A stretch of DNA of 64,000 bases, from NCBI RefSeq assembly GCF_029675105.1, contig NZ_JAQQFV010000007.1, positions 310,001 to 374,000 on the forward strand. Reading direction: 5' to 3'. The DNA comes from Nocardia anocheti. GTDB lineage: Bacteria; Actinomycetota; Actinomycetes; Mycobacteriales; Mycobacteriaceae. Shown here piece by piece: positions 35,031 through 43,112 of this stretch. Below the pieces are notes generated by a model, which saw only the letters and a list, made by a program, of their open reading frames with translations, was not told the DNA's origin and did no database searches. How positions within the stretch are numbered: position 1 is the stretch's first letter; each line of letters begins with the position of its first letter. A program made the translations under genes and the position numbers.

Positions 35031-36106
35031 AGGCTCACCAGTCTCTTGCGGCGCACCAGCGCGATGAAGAAGGGCGCGCCGATCACGGCCAGCATGACCC
35101 CGACCTGTAGTTCGCCGGGCCGGGCGACCACGCGTCCGGCGACGTCGGCCACCAGCAGCAGCAGGCCGCCGATGAGGCCGGAATAGGGGATCAGCCAGCG
35201 GTTGTCCGGCCCGGTGATGGTGCGCGCGATGTGCGGCACCACCAGGCCCAGGAAGGCGATCGGTCCGACCGCCGCGGTGGCCGCGCCGCTGAGCAGCACC
35301 ACCGCGACCATCCCGAACGCTCGCGCCCGGCCCACATCGACGCCCAGACCGCGCGCGACGTCGTCGCCGAGGCTGAGCAGGTTCAGCGAGGGCGCCGCGG
35401 CGATGGCCATCCCCAGGCCGACCACCAGGAACGGCAGCACCTGCCAGAACACGTCGGCCTCGCGCCCGGCGACGGTGCCCACCACCCAGAAGCGGTAGGT
35501 GTCGAGGGCCACATTGTCGAGCACGACGATGGCGTTGGTCATCGCCTGGAGGAACGCCGTCATCGCCGCACCGGCCAGGACCAGCGACAACGGGCTGGCC
35601 TTGCCGCCGCCGATCGAGGAGGCTCCGAACACGATCAGACCGGCCGCCGCCGATCCGGCGAAGGCGAACCAGATGTACTGGTTGGGCGCGGTGAAACCGA
35701 ACAGGTAGACCGCCAGCGCCGCCAGGAACGCCGCACCGGCATTGAGTCCGAGCAAACCGGCATCAGCCAGCGGATTGCGGGTATACCCCTGGATGAGCGC
35801 GCCCGCGATGCCCAGCGCCATTCCGGCGAACAGGGCCAGCGCGGTGCGCGGCAGACGCAGCTCACGCACGATTTCCTCGGCGGTCGAGCGGGCCGGGCAG
35901 GAGAACGGGCCGCCGTCGCAGCCGAGAGCGTGCGCGAGCGCGTCGAACACCGTGGCGGGCGAGAGCGAGCGCGTGCCGATGGCGATGCTCGCCACGACCG
36001 CGACGGTGAGCAGCGCGACGAGCAGTAGAAGCCCGGTCAGACGACGGCGTCTGACGGTGCCTGGGTGGATCACGGCGACGAACTTCTCCTGCCTCGAGCC
36101 GGACAC
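35027..36106 (-). CDS. FecCD-family siderophore permease
   Basis: A 359-residue permease, partner of the preceding one. It has RELRLPRTALALFAGMALG, IQGYTRNPLADAGLLGLNAG and GPIAFLGLVVPHIARTI. First gene of the importer operon. The start is GTG 36106; GTG 36073 (preceded by AGGAG at about 12 nt) is an alternative that still keeps every membrane span. The iron box lies 12 bp upstream of 36106, overlapping the promoter. Confidence 0.92.
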   Translation of the reverse strand: MSGSRQEKFVAVIHPGTVRRRRLTGLLLLVALLTVAVVASIAIGTRSLSPATVFDALAHALGCDGGPFSCPARSTAEEIVRELRLPRTALALFAGMALGIAGALIQGYTRNPLADAGLLGLNAGAAFLAALAVYLFGFTAPNQYIWFAFAGSAAAGLIVFGASSIGGGKASPLSLVLAGAAMTAFLQAMTNAIVVLDNVALDTYRFWVVGTVAGREADVFWQVLPFLVVGLGMAIAAAPSLNLLSLGDDVARGLGVDVGRARAFGMVAVVLLSGAATAAVGPIAFLGLVVPHIARTITGPDNRWLIPYSGLIGGLLLLVADVAGRVVARPGELQVGVMLAVIGAPFFIALVRRKRLVSL

Positions 36107-36117
36107 GACTTGTGAAG

Positions 36118-36136
36118 TCTGGTAAGCCTAACCTAT
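36118..36136. promoter_or_regulatory. IdeR/DtxR-type iron box (divergent)
   Basis: On the minus strand the 19-mer ATAGGTTAGGCTTACCAGA matches the IdeR/DtxR consensus TTAGGTTAGGCTAACCTAA at 15 of 19 positions. It lies between the siderophore importer (minus) and the FhuF-like gene (plus, 36184), so one site can repress both when iron is replete. Confidence 0.82.
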
Positions 36137-36183
36137 GTTCCCAGACATCATCGTCACGGGAACCAACCGTTCGAGGAGGTTCG

Positions 36184-36894
36184 ATGCCCGAGCCCGTCAT
36201 CACCACTACGTCCCGCACCACCGCTGCGTCGTTCGACCGCGCCTGTGCCCGGTTGCAGGCGCTGCAACCGGAGCACCCGCGGGTCTATGCGGTGGCGGCG
36301 ATGGTCGGCCAGGGTAAGCGGCGCTGGTGGCATGTGCCCACCGGTCTGTCCGAGGGTCGCGTCGAGCTGATGTACCGCCGCCACGCCGCGGAGATGATCA
36401 ACGACGACATCGCCGCCGAGGTGGTGGCGACCGCGCTCATCCACGCCGTGGTCGGCCGGGTCACCGCGCTGTTCGTCATGTCGGCCCAGGCCTGGGACCC
36501 GGGCCGGGACAACCTGTGGATCCACCACGACAACGACGGTGGCATCGACTGGGCCGGGTTGTCCGACACCACGATTCGCGTCGTCGCGGGTGACCCCGAG
36601 GCCGCCCGGCCCGGGACCGTCGCCCTGCCGTGTGAGGCGGCGATGGCGGTGTGGCTGGCCCAGCGCTGCGCCTCGGCGCTGATCCCGTTGCAGTCGGTGC
36701 TGAGCCGCTGCTCGGGCCTGTCCGCGCGCCGATTCTGGTCGCTGGTCGGCGAGTCCGTCGTCGGCGCGGCCACCTACGTGCCCGACCTGGCCCGCGCCGA
36801 CGCCAGCGCGGGTGCCCGACGCGGTCAGCTGCTGCTCGGCGCGTTCGAGGAGCGGGGCCTGCCGGTGCGCCGGACCGGGTGCCTGCAGCGCTGA
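36184..36894 (+). CDS. iron-regulated protein, FhuF-like fold suspected, no Fe-S cysteines
   Basis: A 236-residue protein. The C-terminal half (SALIPLQSVLSRCSG, then RFWSLVGESVVGAA, LLLGAFEERGLPVRR) resembles the layout of FhuF-type siderophore-iron reductases. However, the CC...CxxC [2Fe-2S] motif of that family is absent, and only three or four scattered Cys remain. ATG 36184 is set by GAGGAGGTTCG. It shares the iron box with the importer, so a role in handling imported ferric siderophore is likely. Whether it is a reductase is uncertain. Confidence 0.7.
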   Translation: MPEPVITTTSRTTAASFDRACARLQALQPEHPRVYAVAAMVGQGKRRWWHVPTGLSEGRVELMYRRHAAEMINDDIAAEVVATALIHAVVGRVTALFVMSAQAWDPGRDNLWIHHDNDGGIDWAGLSDTTIRVVAGDPEAARPGTVALPCEAAMAVWLAQRCASALIPLQSVLSRCSGLSARRFWSLVGESVVGAATYVPDLARADASAGARRGQLLLGAFEERGLPVRRTGCLQR

Positions 36895-36899
36895 GTCCG

Positions 36900-38315
36900 T
36901 CAGGATGCGGTCCGGGTGAGCGCGGCGGCGAGCGTGTGGAACGAGCGCAGCAGCAGTTCGCCGTAGTGCTCGGGGTCCGGCATCATCGCCGTGCTCGTGG
37001 TGAAGGTCAGCACGATCTCGGCGCCCTGCGCGGTGATCAGGTGTCGTAGGCCGTCGCCGTCGAGGATCGGCAGCGCGCCGACCGCCCGCACCACCGGCAG
37101 GCCGAGGAAGCTCAGCGTGTCGCTCACCGGCGGCACATTGCTGATCGTGGTGTTGCACATCGGCACGGTAGCGGTGCCGTCGAAATGTCGCTGCGCGCGG
37201 GCCCATCCGGCCGCGCGCAGCAGCAGCGCGGGCGCGGTCTCCACCAGCCGGTCCGCGCGCAGCACGGTCGCATCGGCGGTGCGGCGCTTGGCCCGATTCG
37301 CCGACCGGCGGATCGCGACGAGCCGGTCGACCGGATCGGCGATGTCGGTGTGCAGGTCGACGATCATCTGGGTGAGCCGATTGCGCGAATCCCAGTCCGC
37401 GACACCGCGCATCGACATCGGCACCATCGCCGCCAGCGAACCGTCGGGTGTCTCGTCGTGCTCGGCCAGGTAGTCGGCCAGCGCGCCCGCGACCGTCGTC
37501 AACATCAGGTCGTTGATCGTGACCCGCTGTGGCGCCGCGGCTTTGGCGGCGAGCACGGCCGCCATCGGCAGGGGCACCAGGTGGAAGGTCAGCGGCGAGC
37601 GGATGTCGCGATTGAAGCGGGTGGCCGGGCGCACGGCGAGCGGTTCGTCGACGTCGCCGCTGGCCACCGCCGAGGCCAACTCCGCCGCGGCGGCCCGATG
37701 CCGCCGCAGCCCGGTGACGAAGCGAACCGGCTGGGTGCCCAACGCCGCGACGGTGCGCGCCACCGTCGTCAGCGTCGACGGCTCGTCGAGCCGCGGGGCG
37801 GGCGCGGGCTCGCCGCCGAACAGTCGCTGTTCGAGCGCGCGGGTGGCGACTCCGTCACCGACGCTGTGATGGAACTTCAGCACGATGATCGTGGTCGGGC
37901 CCGGCATCGCGGGCACGCCGTCCACCCGGTCCATGACCTGGATCTCCCAGGGCGGTCGCGTGAGATCCATGCGCGCCGAGGTGATCTCGGCGATCCGGGC
38001 CCGTGCCTGGGCCCAGGTGCGCACGTCGGTGGTGAGCCGCACGTGCTCGCGCACCGTCATCGTGGGATCGGGCACCCAGTACGGCAGATCCAGGTCCAGC
38101 GGCACGCGCCGCAGTCTCCGGTGGAACAGCTCCGCGTGCCCGAGCCGGGCGCGCGCCCAGTCCAGCAGTGCGTCCCGGTTCGGCGGCGTCCCCGCGGACG
38201 CGTCGGCGAAGTAGACCGCGACGATGCTGGACAGGTGCCGGTCGGTCTCGTCGTAGACGAACACCGCGTCGCGGGGACGCAGCTGTTCGGCGCCGACCCG
38301 CAGTTCGGCGGTCAC
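36900..38315 (-). CDS. WS/DGAT-type acyltransferase
   Basis: A 471-residue wax ester synthase / diacylglycerol acyltransferase family enzyme. The catalytic HHxxxDG is HHSVGDG (His149, His150, Asp154), and the C-terminal domain has the TISNVPPV motif. It transfers acyl groups from acyl-CoA to an alcohol or diacylglycerol for storage or outer-membrane lipids. GTG 38315 overlaps the stop of the mycoloyltransferase (GTGA), so the two are translationally coupled. The physical link suggests a product of the cell envelope rather than storage only. It ends 5 bp from the convergent FhuF-like gene. Confidence 0.9.
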   Translation of the reverse strand: MTAELRVGAEQLRPRDAVFVYDETDRHLSSIVAVYFADASAGTPPNRDALLDWARARLGHAELFHRRLRRVPLDLDLPYWVPDPTMTVREHVRLTTDVRTWAQARARIAEITSARMDLTRPPWEIQVMDRVDGVPAMPGPTTIIVLKFHHSVGDGVATRALEQRLFGGEPAPAPRLDEPSTLTTVARTVAALGTQPVRFVTGLRRHRAAAAELASAVASGDVDEPLAVRPATRFNRDIRSPLTFHLVPLPMAAVLAAKAAAPQRVTINDLMLTTVAGALADYLAEHDETPDGSLAAMVPMSMRGVADWDSRNRLTQMIVDLHTDIADPVDRLVAIRRSANRAKRRTADATVLRADRLVETAPALLLRAAGWARAQRHFDGTATVPMCNTTISNVPPVSDTLSFLGLPVVRAVGALPILDGDGLRHLITAQGAEIVLTFTTSTAMMPDPEHYGELLLRSFHTLAAALTRTAS

Positions 38316-39349
38316 AGGCCCAGCGCCGTCGCCATGGTCGGCCAGGACGCGTGCAGGTCGTCCTCCCAATAGCCCCAGGAGTGGGTGCCGGTGGGCCGGA
38401 TGTTCACGGTGACGTCGGTGCGCCCCAGTTCCCGGGTCCGCTGGCCCATGGCGGCGGTGCACAGCGCCGACGCGGCCTCGATGCCGCCGCCGACGATCAT
38501 CTGGTTGGTCAGCATCGAGTTCGCGTTCTTGCCGGTCATGTGCACGCGCGGATTGGCCAGGGTGTCGTGGGGGCCGGGCAGGCCGGTGCCGCTGGAGATG
38601 TAGATCGGGATGTGGGGCAGCCGGTGGGCCTGCGCGTACGGGTCGTGCTCGCGCCAGGTGGCGTCGGTGACCGGACCCCACATGTTCGTCACGTCGCCGC
38701 CGCCCATCCGCACGACCAGCGAGACGAAGGCGCGCCCGATCGGATCGCTGGTCATCGCGCAGCCGCTGTAGGAGGCGACGCTGCGATACAGCTCCGGTGC
38801 CTGGATCGCCAGATCCAGCACCGAGGTGCCCGCCATGGAGATCCCGGCCAGCGCGTTGGCGCCGGTGGTGGCGAAGGCCGCGTCGATCACCGGCGGCAGT
38901 TCCCGGGTGAGGAAGGTCGTCCACATGTTGTGGCCGTTGTTCTCGAGGTTCTTCGCCAGCCCGGCATCGGGCCGCAGCCAGTCGGTGTAATAACTGAACG
39001 CGCCTTCCATCGGGATCACGACATTGACGTGCTTGTCGGCGAAGAAGCCCGCCGCGTCGGTCTGCCCGGGCCAGTTGGCCGAATCCTCGCCGCCGCCAGC
39101 GCCGTTGAGCAGATACAGCGTCGGGGCCGGGGTGGCGGTGTCGAGCGGGCGCAGCACCCGCAGCGCGATGGTGCGATCCATCGACGGGGAGTAGACGGCG
39201 AGGTCCACGGTCTGGCCGGTGCGGGTCTGGCTCACCAGGTACGCGCCGGGCGCGGCCGCGGCCCGCGGCGCGTCGGCGACGACGGGTGCCGTGGCGACGG
39301 CCGCCGCGCAGGCGGCGGCGAGCAGACCGCGGAGGAGGGGAGTGTGCAT
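38312..39349 (-). CDS. secreted mycoloyltransferase (Ag85/FbpA-like esterase family)
   Basis: A 345-residue exported enzyme. The signal peptide (MHTPLLRGLLAAACAAAVA..., cleavage after an Ala-rich AAAAP region near residue 33) leads to an alpha/beta hydrolase. The nucleophile is Ser171 in GISMAG and the catalytic His323 is in THSWGYW. YLLNGAGGGEDSANW is the oxyanion region. It transfers mycolate from trehalose monomycolate to arabinogalactan, trehalose or proteins. It follows three small peptide genes and precedes the WS/DGAT gene in one minus-strand unit, which suggests the peptides could be substrates. Confidence 0.92.
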   Translation of the reverse strand: MHTPLLRGLLAAACAAAVATAPVVADAPRAAAAPGAYLVSQTRTGQTVDLAVYSPSMDRTIALRVLRPLDTATPAPTLYLLNGAGGGEDSANWPGQTDAAGFFADKHVNVVIPMEGAFSYYTDWLRPDAGLAKNLENNGHNMWTTFLTRELPPVIDAAFATTGANALAGISMAGTSVLDLAIQAPELYRSVASYSGCAMTSDPIGRAFVSLVVRMGGGDVTNMWGPVTDATWREHDPYAQAHRLPHIPIYISSGTGLPGPHDTLANPRVHMTGKNANSMLTNQMIVGGGIEAASALCTAAMGQRTRELGRTDVTVNIRPTGTHSWGYWEDDLHASWPTMATALGL

Positions 39350-39378
39350 GGTGCCTGCTGACTTCTCGGAATGACGAA

Positions 39379-39409
39379 CGGGGCCCGCGGCATCGACCGC
39401 CGGGCCCCG
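39379..39409 (-). terminator. hairpin between peptide genes and mycoloyltransferase
   Basis: CGGGGCCCG (39379-39387) pairs with CGGGCCCCG (39401-39409), a perfect 9-bp stem. It is 30 nt past the last peptide stop and 30 nt before the mycoloyltransferase start. It may act as a partial terminator or an RNA-stability boundary, letting the peptides be made in excess. Confidence 0.5.
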
Positions 39410-39438
39410 ATCGCCGGACGGCGACGGACGGTGCGTGG

Positions 39439-39552
39439 TTACGGGAAGAAGGCTTCCACCGAACCCAGGAAGGCGGCCAGCAGACCGTCGCCCTCCGCCG
39501 CGGAACCGATCCCCGCGATGGCCGCGGTCAGCAACTCGCTCAGCGAACCCAT
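39439..39552 (-). CDS. 37-residue leaderless hydrophobic acidic peptide (paralogue of 39757)
   Basis: It reads MGSLSELLTAAIAG ... GLLAAFLGSVEAFFP: 37 residues, no signal peptide, four acids and no basic residue, with serines at 3, 5, 17 and 31. AAGGAG lies 8 nt before the ATG. It is about 80% identical to the peptide at 39757-39870, so selection on the protein is evident. Size, acidity, lack of a leader and helix-forming composition recall PorA/PorH of Corynebacterium, which are O-mycoloylated and placed in the outer membrane. It lies directly upstream of a mycoloyltransferase. Function is inferred from context only. Confidence 0.75.
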   Translation of the reverse strand: MGSLSELLTAAIAGIGSAAEGDGLLAAFLGSVEAFFP

Positions 39553-39563
39553 GATCGAACTCC

Positions 39564-39680
39564 TTACTTGCCCGGGGTGGGGGTGCCGCCGCTGGCGGTG
39601 ATCAGCGCCTGCACGAAGGGCAGCGCGGCGTCACTGAGGCTGCCCGCGCCGGTCTGCAGAAGTTCGTAGAGAGAACCCAT
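39564..39680 (-). CDS. 38-residue leaderless peptide, second type
   Basis: It reads MGSLYELLQTGAGSLSD ... ITASGGTPTPGK. It shares the MGSLxEL start with its neighbours but has a different body and a Gly/Pro/Lys tail. AGGAG is 8 nt before the ATG, and the gap to the next peptide gene is only 11 bp. Several serines and threonines are available for acylation. PorA/PorH work as a pair of unlike peptides; this could be the unlike partner of the two 37-residue paralogues. No homology is claimed. Confidence 0.72.
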   Translation of the reverse strand: MGSLYELLQTGAGSLSDAALPFVQALITASGGTPTPGK

Positions 39681-39712
39681 TTTTTACTCCTGATTATTCG
39701 AAAGGTGAAACA

Positions 39713-39730
39713 GGCTCGAGAATTCGAGCC
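39713..39730 (-). terminator. hairpin after the first peptide gene
   Basis: On the minus strand GGCTCGA-ATTC-TCGAGCC (7-bp stem) is followed by TGTTTCACCTTTCG. It lies between the first (39757) and second (39680) peptide genes and could set their relative amounts. Confidence 0.4.
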
Positions 39731-39756
39731 GGGTGGTCCGGGAGCGAGTCACCGGA

Positions 39757-39870
39757 TCAGGGGAAGAACGCTTCCACCGAACCGAGGAAGACGGCGAGCA
39801 GGCCATCGCCTTCGGCCGCGGAACCGAGTCCCGCGATCGCCGCGATCATGATCTCTTCCAGTGAACCCAC
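39757..39870 (-). CDS. 37-residue leaderless hydrophobic acidic peptide (first of three)
   Basis: It reads MGSLEEIMIAAIAGLG ... GLLAVFLGSVEAFFP, 37 residues, five acids, no basic residue, GTG start. AAGGAGA lies 7 nt before the GTG. Against its paralogue at 39439 nearly every change is conservative, and SAAEGDGLLA plus FLGSVEAFFP are identical. First gene after the predicted promoter at 39929-39957. Candidate mycomembrane peptide (see findings); a toxin peptide or a membrane-active modulator are alternatives. Confidence 0.75.
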   Translation of the reverse strand: MGSLEEIMIAAIAGLGSAAEGDGLLAVFLGSVEAFFP

Positions 39871-39928
39871 AGTGAATCTCCTTGCCTCGGATATCGGTCA
39901 CGGTCAGCCTGGCTGCTGTGACGCCGGT

Positions 39929-39957
39929 AACGTATCGCCGCCGCCGGTGTGTGGCAA
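39929..39957 (-). promoter_or_regulatory. predicted promoter of the peptide/mycoloyltransferase unit
   Basis: On the minus strand TTGCCA (39957-39952), 17 nt, TACGTT (39934-39929). The first peptide GTG is about 52 nt further on, with a good ribosome site. Confidence 0.5.
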
Positions 39958-40832
39958 CCGAATGTTTCACTCTCGCCGATTCGTTCATATTTTTCTTTCC
40001 TGATGGAAGCTGCTCGCCGATTGCGACACGGCAGTGCGGCACTACGTGTGACCTGTGGTTGCAGCGACTGTCTGGCACAGTTCGGGGCCGATTTCCCGCG
40101 AACGGTGATGTTCCCGGACGGTGTGTCAATAGGGGTAGATTTCGTGGTTGGTGGTTCTGATCTGCGGTGGGTTGTGCGGCGTGGTGGGTGCGAGGGGGTG
40201 GGCCGGGCTTTCCGGTTGTCAGTGCGACGGGCGTGGGCCTTGTGGGTGGTCGGCGGGTTGGGCAGATTGCCGACCGGCCTGCTGCCCCTGATTCTCGGGG
40301 CATGGACGACCGGGTGAACGTGTTCTCATCGACAATTTGTCGATTGCTGCACTGTGATGCGTATTTGCTATTGAAAGTCTGTGAACGCGCGTCGACGTGG
40401 ACTCTGTGAAGTCCGCCCCCGAGGTGTTGCTCCGGTGCTACTTTGCGAGTGGTGTGCGTGCTGATACGACTATTCCAGCGAAGGGTGATGTCGAATTCTC
40501 GAATTTCGCTCTGATGGATGAATCGGCACGCTGATTCAGGTTTCCCCGCGTGGTCTCGCAGATTTCCAGCGGAATGGTCTTCTGTCATTCCCGCTTCTGG
40601 TCGGCGCGCCACATCCGGGGTAGTGCACCCGCCACGAGATCGCGGCCGCGCAATACCTGGATGCGCCATGGGGCCACCTCAGTGCCGGAAATCGAGACGG
40701 CGGAACGGGTTTCGGTCGAACCCCGTCCGGTCTCCGCGTGGTCGGTGGGTGCCGTCGTCACGAGGGATGACCGGCCGGTGACCCGCAGCTCTGCCCGGGC
40801 TGCGGATCATCGCGCCGCCATCGGAGTACGTG
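39958..40832. other. gene-poor, visibly less GC-rich gap
   Basis: About 0.9 kb with no reading frame I can support. T/A-rich patches (for example around 39980-40000 and 40320-40380) contrast with the flanking DNA. It contains the inverted repeat ATCGACAA-T-TTGTCGAT at 40328-40344, which looks like a regulator site. It may hold the upstream regulation of the peptide unit or be a relic of inserted DNA. No transposase remnant seen. Confidence 0.5.
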
Positions 40833-41435
40833 CTAGCTCTCGGGTGATGTCCGCCCCGTGACCAGTAGCAGCAGTTCGGCGGTGGTGCCCGTCACCGGTG
40901 TTCCCGCACCTACGGTCCAGCCGGAATCCGTGGCGGTCAGGGAATACCCGGAGAGCCTGGTCCGCGCGTGGAACGGCGCGCCCATCGACCAGACCCGCTC
41001 CAGCGACCACAGCGCCGCGTCCATCGGCATCACCCGATCGAGGCCGAGCGGCACCGCGATGTCCTGCCCGTGCACCAGCAGATCCATCAGCCGGTCGAGC
41101 GGCGTGGTGCCGACCGGGACGGCCCGCGAGTCGATGGTGGCGCGCAGGTCGGCCAGCAGCGCGGCGGTCGGTGTCCGGTCGGCGAGACGGATGGCGGTGT
41201 CGTGGATGAGCCGGTCGACATCGCCGCGGGCCCGGATCAGGTTCACCACCAGCGTGCCGAGCGATACCCGGGTGGCCAGGATCAGGTGCGCCACCACATC
41301 CCGGACCCGCCAGCCCGCGCACAGCGAGGCGGTGTCCCACCCCGATTCGGGCAGGTCGTCCAGGAGCGCAGTAAGCGTCATGCGCTCGCGGGCCACGGCG
41401 TGCCATATCATCTCGGCGGTCGGCTGTTCGGTCAT
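40833..41435 (-). CDS. mycothiol-type (MDMPI/DinB-fold) maleylpyruvate isomerase family protein
   Basis: A 200-residue four-helix protein of the MDMPI_N type (WHAVARERMTLTALLDDLPESGWDT shortened, then LCAGWRVRDVVAHLI with the metal-binding His). LVHGQDIAVPLG supplies the third ligand region. Such proteins are mycothiol-dependent transferases or isomerases. ATG 41435 follows AAGGAGA by 8 nt, deciding against a longer start. It is divergent from a MerR regulator, with a gap of about 50 bp, a layout typical of MerR-controlled genes. Confidence 0.85.
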   Translation of the reverse strand: MTEQPTAEMIWHAVARERMTLTALLDDLPESGWDTASLCAGWRVRDVVAHLILATRVSLGTLVVNLIRARGDVDRLIHDTAIRLADRTPTAALLADLRATIDSRAVPVGTTPLDRLMDLLVHGQDIAVPLGLDRVMPMDAALWSLERVWSMGAPFHARTRLSGYSLTATDSGWTVGAGTPVTGTTAELLLLVTGRTSPES

Positions 41436-41487
41436 CGGTGGTTCTCCTTCGACTCGGCGTCGTCGGTGCCGAAGGAGTTCCACCGAG

Positions 41488-42411
41488 GTGGAGGTGCCAG
41501 CGAAAGTGACCCGGAACACACTCATGACGATCGGTGAGCTCGCTGCCCGCACCGGTGTCGCGGTTCGCACGATCCGGTTCTATTGCGACGCGGGGCTGCT
41601 CCCGGTCGGCCGGACCCCCACCGGGCACCGGGTGTTCGCGCCGGATGCGGTGGCCCGGTTGCTGTTGCTGCGCCGCCTGCGGTCGTTCGGTATCGGCCTG
41701 GCGGCGATCGACGACGTCCTCACCGGAACCCGGCCCCTCGCCGAGGTCATCGCGGCTGAACGCGCCACGGTCGAGGACGAACTCGACGCCCTGCACCGCC
41801 GTCGGGCGCTGCTGCGCGCCGTCGACTCCGCGACCCCAGGCCAGCAGGCGGCCACGCTGGATCTGCTTGCCGCCGTGGTGGATCCGGCCGCAGCGCGCGA
41901 TATCCTGATCGCCTTCTGGCGCCGTCAGCTCGCGCCCCTGCCCGCCACGGCGATCGACGGTTTCCTCGCCATGAACGTTCCCGAACTGTCGGCCGACGCA
42001 CTCCCCGAAGAACTGCTCGCCTACGCGGAACTCATCGCGACAGTGACGGACCCGGGACTCGCGACCGCCATGTACAACACCCTCCGCCATCGCGGCATCC
42101 CCGGCGTCCGCGATGAACGCCGCCTGCTGTTCGACATCGCCGACGCCTGCCTCGCGGCCGCCCCGCGCGTCGCCGCGGGTCACCTCCCCGGGCCCGGCCC
42201 CGAACTCGACCACTACGTCGGCAGCCACGCCGCAGCCCGTCGTCGTCGCGACACCCCCGCCTTCCGGCGCGCCCTGCTCACCGATGTCGCCGGTGCCGAC
42301 CACCGCGTCCGCCGGTACTGGGAGCTGACCACCACTTTCACCGGTGACGAGGTCACCTCCGGCGCGGCGCAACTCTGGCTCGTCGACGCGCTGAGCGTCT
42401 CGACCGCCTGA
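41488..42411 (+). CDS. MerR-family transcriptional regulator
   Basis: About 307 residues. The winged helix starts at MTIGELAARTGVAVRTIRFY and continues with LLRRLRSFGIGLAAIDDVL. A coiled dimer helix follows, then a roughly 180-residue helical C-terminal domain of unknown ligand specificity. GTG 41488 has GAAGGAG 10 nt upstream, while ATG 41524 (MTIGEL) is the usual MerR start but has only GGAA; either is possible. It probably controls the divergent MDMPI gene and itself. Confidence 0.86.
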   Translation: MEVPAKVTRNTLMTIGELAARTGVAVRTIRFYCDAGLLPVGRTPTGHRVFAPDAVARLLLLRRLRSFGIGLAAIDDVLTGTRPLAEVIAAERATVEDELDALHRRRALLRAVDSATPGQQAATLDLLAAVVDPAAARDILIAFWRRQLAPLPATAIDGFLAMNVPELSADALPEELLAYAELIATVTDPGLATAMYNTLRHRGIPGVRDERRLLFDIADACLAAAPRVAAGHLPGPGPELDHYVGSHAAARRRRDTPAFRRALLTDVAGADHRVRRYWELTTTFTGDEVTSGAAQLWLVDALSVSTA

Positions 42412-42417
42412 AAGAGA

Positions 42418-42447
42418 ACGGGGAGACCGGGATTCCGGTCTCCCCGT
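42418..42447. terminator. bidirectional terminator
   Basis: ACGGGGAGACCGG (42418-42430) and CCGGTCTCCCCGT (42435-42447), a perfect 13-bp stem with loop GATT, between convergent stops at 42411 and 42454. Confidence 0.75.
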
Positions 42448-42453
42448 CGGGAC

Positions 42454-42966
42454 TCAGGGCACGACTTCGACGATGTCGCCCGGCTCCAGCCAGTCGTAGT
42501 GCGCCTTGGCGCCTTCGGGCGTGAGCCGGATGCAGCCGTGGGACTGCTCCTCGGTGGGCCCGATGTGGTAGGCGATGTCACCGTTGAAGAACACGGCGTA
42601 CTCCATCGGCGCGTTGTGCAGGGTGCTCCAGTGGAACGGCTTCTTGAACGCCACCTTGAACACCCCGGTCGGCGTCTCGTAGCCGGGACGGCCGTGCGAC
42701 ATCGGACTCGGTCCGAAGGTGACCTTCCCGTTGTCCATCAGCCAGGCGTTGTTGGTCGACAGCTGCAGGCACGCGCGGGCCTGCTCGCTGCACGGCGCCA
42801 CCACCGGTTCGGGTTCCGGCTCGGGAATGATGGCGGGCACGCCGGGAACATCCGGCCCGCCCGGCCACAGCGGTTCGGCCTGCACCGGCGCCGCGACCGC
42901 GGCCCCGACCGCCGCCGCGCAGATCGCCGCCCGCACGGCCCACCGGGGAATACGACTACTACTCAC
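42454..42966 (-). CDS. secreted L,D-transpeptidase (YkuD domain)
   Basis: A 170-residue exported enzyme. A signal peptide ends near AAPVQA (residue 30); a Pro/Glu linker and a YkuD domain follow. The catalytic motif is AYHIG...SHGCIRL with nucleophile Cys145. It lacks the Ig-like domains of the main mycobacterial LdtMt2 type, so it is a minimal version. It makes 3-3 cross-links in peptidoglycan or attaches proteins. The GTG start has GAGAGG 9-10 nt upstream. Confidence 0.88.
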   Translation of the reverse strand: MSSSRIPRWAVRAAICAAAVGAAVAAPVQAEPLWPGGPDVPGVPAIIPEPEPEPVVAPCSEQARACLQLSTNNAWLMDNGKVTFGPSPMSHGRPGYETPTGVFKVAFKKPFHWSTLHNAPMEYAVFFNGDIAYHIGPTEEQSHGCIRLTPEGAKAHYDWLEPGDIVEVVP

Positions 42967-43112
42967 GAAATCTTGCCTCTCTCGCCGCGCCCACCCCCGG
43001 CCGTCGTGCGACCCGGAAACGAGCTCTCAACATCGACACAAGCCTCGGAAACATAGAGGTACCGATGATCATGGAGTATTGCGATCGTGTTGAGCAAGCG
43101 AACCGGCGAAAG

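Noticed and set aside
36184..36894. Annotation as a [2Fe-2S] ferric-siderophore reductase.
   Set aside because: The four-cysteine cluster motif is missing, so only a suspected FhuF-like fold is stated.
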